DNA of 64,000 nucleotides from Stercorarius parasiticus. Taxonomy: Eukaryota > Chordata > Aves > Charadriiformes > Stercorariidae. The notes under the pieces were generated by a model, which was given only the letters and a program-made list of their open reading frames with translations, did not search any database and was not told where the DNA came from. Positions 58,941 through 64,000 of this stretch are shown here, piece after piece (position 1 is the stretch's first letter; the number at the start of each line of letters is the position of its first letter). Location: positions 692,040 to 756,039 of the forward strand of contig VWZL01002055.1 in NCBI GenBank assembly GCA_013396915.1, given 5' to 3'. A program made the translations under genes and the position numbers.

Positions 58941-61900
58941 TCTGTAATCTTTGCTTAGAGTCAAAAAAACCTCTGGGATAAAATACTTGAGCAGGATCCT
59001 AAAGAAAAACAGACATTTATATTTTATTCATATATCCTCAAATCTCCATCAGACACACTGTTTGCAGATAGTACAGATTTAAAAGTTTTAGGAAAGCAAT
59101 TAGAATGAAAATATTTGAAGTGACTTTAAAAGCTTTCAGCCAGCAAATAAAAACTTCGACAATAACAATAAAAAGCACTGACTTAATCTCCCTAATCCCA
59201 GCCAAACTCTTTAATATGAACTCCTTCAGTGAATTCCATGGCCAAAAGAAGTAACTGAATGATATTTTGCCAAGTGTGATACTGTGCAAGTCTTAGGAAC
59301 AGTAATGAAAGGAATATTTAATAGTCTCATGTTAGACATTTTCAGATCTCTTAAGAAGGATACAGTCTATAAAAGTTTTTATATGCAAGAAGTAACTTTG
59401 TATGAATATGCACAGTATTATTATTCTGTTGACTGACAGTCAAGGCAATTCAATATATGCCAGATTTTTAATGTTACTTATTCCATATTTAAATGCATAA
59501 ATACTAAAAGGTGGTCCAAAGTACAACCCTGGTCCTAATATTTATACAAGATTAAGGTGTTACAAAATTAGTCCGAATCTTGAAAGTTGTCTCCAAGACA
59601 AACATACCAAATGTTTTGCTGTCACATGTTCAAAGAGTTTCAATTTACGGTTTTGGCTCTTTGTAGGCAAGAATGGATTTTTCCATTCTGCCCACCTTGG
59701 CTTCAAAGGTAGTAAAATGGAGACTCAAGCACGGATACTGGGTATATCTCTGCATCCACCTACATATACTAAGACTAGTTTTCCTCTGTAGAAGGCTAAT
59801 ACAAATATCAAACTTAGACCAACCCATTAAGTTTCACATTAAAAAGACTCCACAAGATCTACAGATGTTACTTCAAAGAGTTCTGAAGTACATTCACTAT
59901 CATCACACCCTGTCATTGCCTGAAGCTTAAAATATGGGGAGGGACTAAATGTTCAGATAAACACATTCAGTAACAAATCCAAGGAGAGGCCACTGTGATT
60001 TAAGCATTTGGTTAAAAATATATGAATATTTAAAGAATATGTTTTCTTTCTTTGCTTTTTAACCTAGAGTTGTTTGTGGTGATGAACTACAAAATTATTT
60101 TTGTGATCACTCTCATGAGCATGAACTTGTTGCTGGAATAAACCGTATTAGACATAAATGTCACGGAAGGAATATATTGCTAAAATGCAAAGAAGTTACT
60201 TACATGGTTAGGTCTCTTGTTCATATCTATTTTTCTACAACTTTGTAGCAATTTAGGCTCCACATGAGAAACGTCTTATCAAATATGCAGTTTCACAGCA
60301 TCCATTCAATGTATGTATTTTATGGGTTACATTTATCTAAACAGCTCACATTATACATAAGATCTTATTTCTGGTGACATGAGAGGACAGATGGCAGTTA
60401 AATTATGCTTTCTTCCACAACAGCTCTAAAGAACCCAAGCAAGGGTAAAGCACGATTGCTCCCTTTCCACGGCCCTGCGAGAGGGTGGAAATGTCTCTCC
60501 TCTCTGTGACATTTACCAAGTGGAAAAAGATCAGCAGCCTCTCAGAACGGCCTCAGCACGTACACGTGGCACTGCAAAATGACTTGCAAAGAAGACCCCA
60601 TCCCAATCTGTGGACCTGATTCTGGGGCTGCCCCCCCACCCTGCCTTCCCACGCACCTCGGGGCTGGGACAGGAGCACCCACGCCAGCACCAGGTGCCAC
60701 AACGGGTGGCCAACTCGTGCCCTGCATGGGGACAGGCATCCTCTGGCACACGTGGGACCTGAAAGCCAGCGAGGCCCTGAGGGAGAGCAGCACCATGCTC
60801 CCTGGGCCCTAACACACCACAGTCTGTATTGAGGGCCCTTCTTCAACTCCCCCTCAGCAGGGCTATAAGACAACTAACTACACCTCCATCTGAGTATCCT
60901 TTTGCCCCCAACAGTTTGTTTTTAGCTGATGTAATGGTTATTTTAATAGGTTTTTCCGAGGCGGGGGGGGGAAATACATAAATACAGAACTGTTTTTGCC
61001 ATATGAAAATTTCGCTTTTACCTTCCTCTGCGAGGCACTAAGTTCATACAACCAAGGTGTTAATCATGCCTCCCCCCTCCATATTTATTTTATATAAGCT
61101 GTCCAAGCATTGAATCTAAGCATTTCTTAACATAATGACAGCATTTTATTCTTAGAATCCCAAGAAATAGTTTTATATCACTATATTCAAGATTACTGTA
61201 ACATTTTCTCACACGAATTTAAAGTGATGTGGTTATAGTGCAATTGGGCTCTAAGTAGCTTTTCTTAGAATCTTATATCAAATTTCACTCACTCCAGCGA
61301 AAATCGTAAATTCCATTCTAGACTGTGATTCAGCTCTACTACACTAGCAAATTATATCAAGTTTTAAATATAAAATTGATGGAAAAAGGGTGAAGCAGAT
61401 ATAGACATTTTATAATAATCATAATGGAGGATTAGTCAAGACACTTTCAGGCTAAAATCAGTACACGCATGAAATCTTAAATGTCTCAACTCTCCGTCAT
61501 GTTGATATCATGGGTTCCCTGTGATATTTTTTTCTGAAATTAAATACCTTCCAGTTCAGAAATACTAATCATAATCAAATAGAAGAACAGTATTTTGTAA
61601 AATCTATATTAACTCTACTTCATCAAATGCAAGGCTGTCCAAAGCAAGCCATCTATTGCAAAGACAGTCTGTAGGATGTAATCTGCTCTTATTACATACA
61701 TATCCAAATAAGAAATAGAGAAGAGCCCCCCAGAAATACACCCACTGCAGTGTTAGAGTCAGTGATGGCTACCCTCAACCAACACTCTAAGCTGCAGTAA
61801 GAAATGCCCTTCTGCGTGGGAAGAACAGGGAAGCCCAGGTGAGGCTCAAGGATTCATACCTTGTAAGAGCAGGGGTTGTACAAAAGACTGAGTGACAAGC

Positions 61901-63039
61901 GCAAGATTTGGGAATGTTGCTCAGCTGAAGGCATTTTCCAATTTGGAAAAATTACATATTGCAATATAATACAGTTTATAGATGCATGTTGGAAACAGGC
62001 ACATGACACGTCGTTTCCTCCTGTTTCTTCATCTTACATCAACCTTAAACCTGGAGGATTTGTTCACTATTTTTAGCCGGGGCGGGATTACAAATCCCAC
62101 AGCAGGGAGGCCTCTGTAGAGTCTTCAGCAACAACTAACTTTATTTAAACATGCAAGACTGAATTGGATGCAATGCTCCACAATAACGCTAGAGGAGAAT
62201 TAAATTTTAGAGTGGAATAATCCCTCATGCTAGCTTGTACTCCTAATTTATGCCACTGAGACTAATCAGGCTTAATTTATCTATCTTTAGCTTCGCACCG
62301 TTTCATTCTAACCTAAAGGCGACGTTTTGGGCAGCAGCAACTTTATTTTCTAGGTGAGTAACCTACTTTAATTGCATTTTCATCCATTACTACAGTCTAG
62401 CATTTTCTTCACTTAATTGGGTCAGTGTATTTCTTCTTGTAAGTGGGCACAGAAATTACTTCTGATATTGATTGCAGCCCCTGAGGTTCTGCTGAGAGTG
62501 GAGGGCACACAAAGGGTACACAGCAAATTCCATTTATGACTAGTGAAATGAATAAAGTTTCAATCAAAACCTTCACTCCCAAAAACTAAATAAATTAAAA
62601 AAAAAACCAAACCAAAACATGAAAAGCCTAATGTTAAAATATCGAAAACTTATGAAAAGTAAATTCATGCCTGTTAAGACAAATCAGGTTGCTCTCTTTC
62701 TAATCTTATTTCAAATGCAACCTGACCAATAGCCTCACAAATGCAGGGCTGGAAATGTCCAGCACCATACGAAAGCCAGGCCCCTCAAGTCTTCAGGTGA
62801 TCTTCAGCACTGAGGGTTCAAAATACTAAACGACTAATTAGCGTTAGAATTAAGTGCATATTAAAAAGCACACCAGGCGTTTCAGTAATGTAGTTTCTCC
62901 TCATAATTTTCAGATGCCATAGAAAAAAAAGAAACACCAATGTTTTTTAATATATGCCTAAAAATGGTAATAAAAGCTCTCTTGAATAGTCAAGTACTAC
63001 ACTTCATGTCTTGATGTAAGCAAGCCTGCGCTTTGATAC

Positions 63040-63170
63040 ATGCAAATTCTTGAGTTTCATTTATTGAAGTATAAGAGACACCAGATAGTAGTGGCATTTC
63101 TGCTGCCAAGCTGTTCCACAGCTCACAACTCACGCTCTGAAAATATTCTCCTGATTTAGTGGACTGAGAC
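63040..63170 (-). repeat. Possible old CR1/L3 LINE fragment
   Basis: AAGCTGTTCCACAGCTCACA, then CTCTGAAAATATTCTCCTGA, resembles the reverse complement of a conserved CR1/L3 3'-region segment (tgttcca...ctctgtgaag...ttcctgat). The match rests on remembered consensus and is uncertain. Confidence 0.3.
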
Positions 63171-64000
63171 AATTCAGTGTCTCATGCTGTTCACACCAAA
63201 GATGTGCAAGAAGTTGCATACTTCTTAGTTGAATTTAAAATAATCAGATTAAGCTTCCGTATGAATTCAAACTAGATGTATGAATTAGCTGTAATCTCTT
63301 CATGAACTTTCTTTGCCTGAATGTTCAGAAAATGCAACATGTTCCTAGGAATACCTGTTAATTACAAGCCAGGTTAATAACTGGAGCTCAAATGGGAAAT
63401 ATCACAAGCTTATATTCATGTAGTGCTCAAGTTTTCCTTATCAGCTGGTGTCATGATGGACAACTGAGCTCTACAGAAGCATTTCTTCGGGTGTCTCCAA
63501 GATGGCATTTTTGACACAGAAACCATTCTGATCAAACCAAATTATACTTTGCACCATAAGCGTGTGCTTCTGGCAGGCAGATGCCTGCTACAACCACCTG
63601 CAAACTACTGGGAGTTCTCTCATGTTTATTTTATATCTTGAACCTTATCATTCCATCCCACTTCTACAACAGAAAATCTCCCAGAGATCACAAATCTTTG
63701 CGTACGGACCTGGACTCACTGCACTCTCAGAAAACCCTATATATTCAGTTGGGTTTTTTTTCCCCAAATACCCAGGGCTAAAGCTGTCTCATTACTGTAT
63801 TATATTTCGGATCACGTAATAACTTTAGCCAAGTTTTACGACACAGACAGATTATGTTTCTGTGATATCAAAATTGCATAAGAGTTGAGAACTATTAATC
63901 CCACTTCCAGTTCCGGTGAGAAAGTGAAAGGATGCAAAACGAGGCAAGGGAGCACTAAACATGAAAATTGCTTAATATGTTCATAGTAAGAACAAATCAC

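Larger units (their letters stand above)
50871..64000 (-). other. TOX3: TOX3 intron 1, 3' part (exon 1 not in window)
   Basis: Sequence upstream of exon 2 on the minus strand, with acceptor TTTCTTTCAG. I looked for a minus-strand exon encoding the expected start of TOX3 and ending in a GYYGYSK-like peptide before a GT donor, and found none. This intron therefore probably exceeds 13.1 kb. It holds A/T tracts, a TG/TA microsatellite, a 21-nt tandem duplication, candidate conserved blocks and one possible CR1/L3 remnant. A GC-rich stretch at 60540-60820 has no recognisable product. Confidence 0.75.

Noticed and set aside
60531..60873. Several overlapping open frames on both strands in a GC-rich stretch, considered as a possible TOX3 first exon or CpG island
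   Set aside because: CpG density is modest, none of the translations resembles the TOX3 N-terminus, and no frame ends in the expected peptide before a GT donor.
1..64000. CRISPR arrays, operons, riboswitches, phage or bacterial defence genes
   Set aside because: The sequence is clearly vertebrate nuclear DNA with spliced exons; no regularly spaced repeats or prokaryotic gene arrangement occurs.

Overview
The window is vertebrate nuclear DNA. It is AT-rich and mostly non-coding, with small exons split by GT-AG introns and long stretches without genes. It contains one recognisable gene, the HMG-box transcriptional coactivator TOX3, on the minus strand. Compact introns, few interspersed repeats, and old CR1-like and TIR-bearing remnants of types I know from birds, crocodilians and turtles suggest a sauropsid, most likely a bird. 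That species call is inference.

Layout. Positions 1-25,100 are a gene-free region downstream of TOX3. I recall that in other amniotes the TOX3-SALL1 interval is a gene desert, which would fit. It holds degenerate repeats and several AT-rich blocks with TAATTA cores that look like conserved non-coding elements. Positions about 25,115-26,255 are the TOX3 3' UTR. Positions 26,256-50,870 carry six coding exons, read right to left: 50,870-50,805; 46,894-46,640; 32,375-32,106; 30,848-30,621; 29,259-29,179; 26,990-26,256. Positions 50,871-64,000 are part of intron 1. The first coding exon, about 29 codons in the human protein from memory, was not found and should lie beyond the right edge.

The six exons join without a frameshift into 544 codons plus a stop. 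With a 29-codon first exon this predicts about 573 residues, close to the 576 I recall for human TOX3. In order the protein has an acidic, proline-containing N-terminal region, a Ser/Pro-rich linker, a lysine-rich nuclear localisation signal, one HMG box split over two exons, and a long glutamine-rich C-terminal tail. All five introns between these exons are phase 0.

I found no RNA genes, CRISPR arrays, intact transposons, viral genes or second protein-coding gene. I see no evidence of an undescribed biological system. The items most worth checking are a tandem NAGNAG acceptor at exon 3, an interrupted glutamine tract, two G-quadruplex candidates, a small CpG-rich patch in intron 4, an 86-bp TIR element, and the candidate regulatory blocks.
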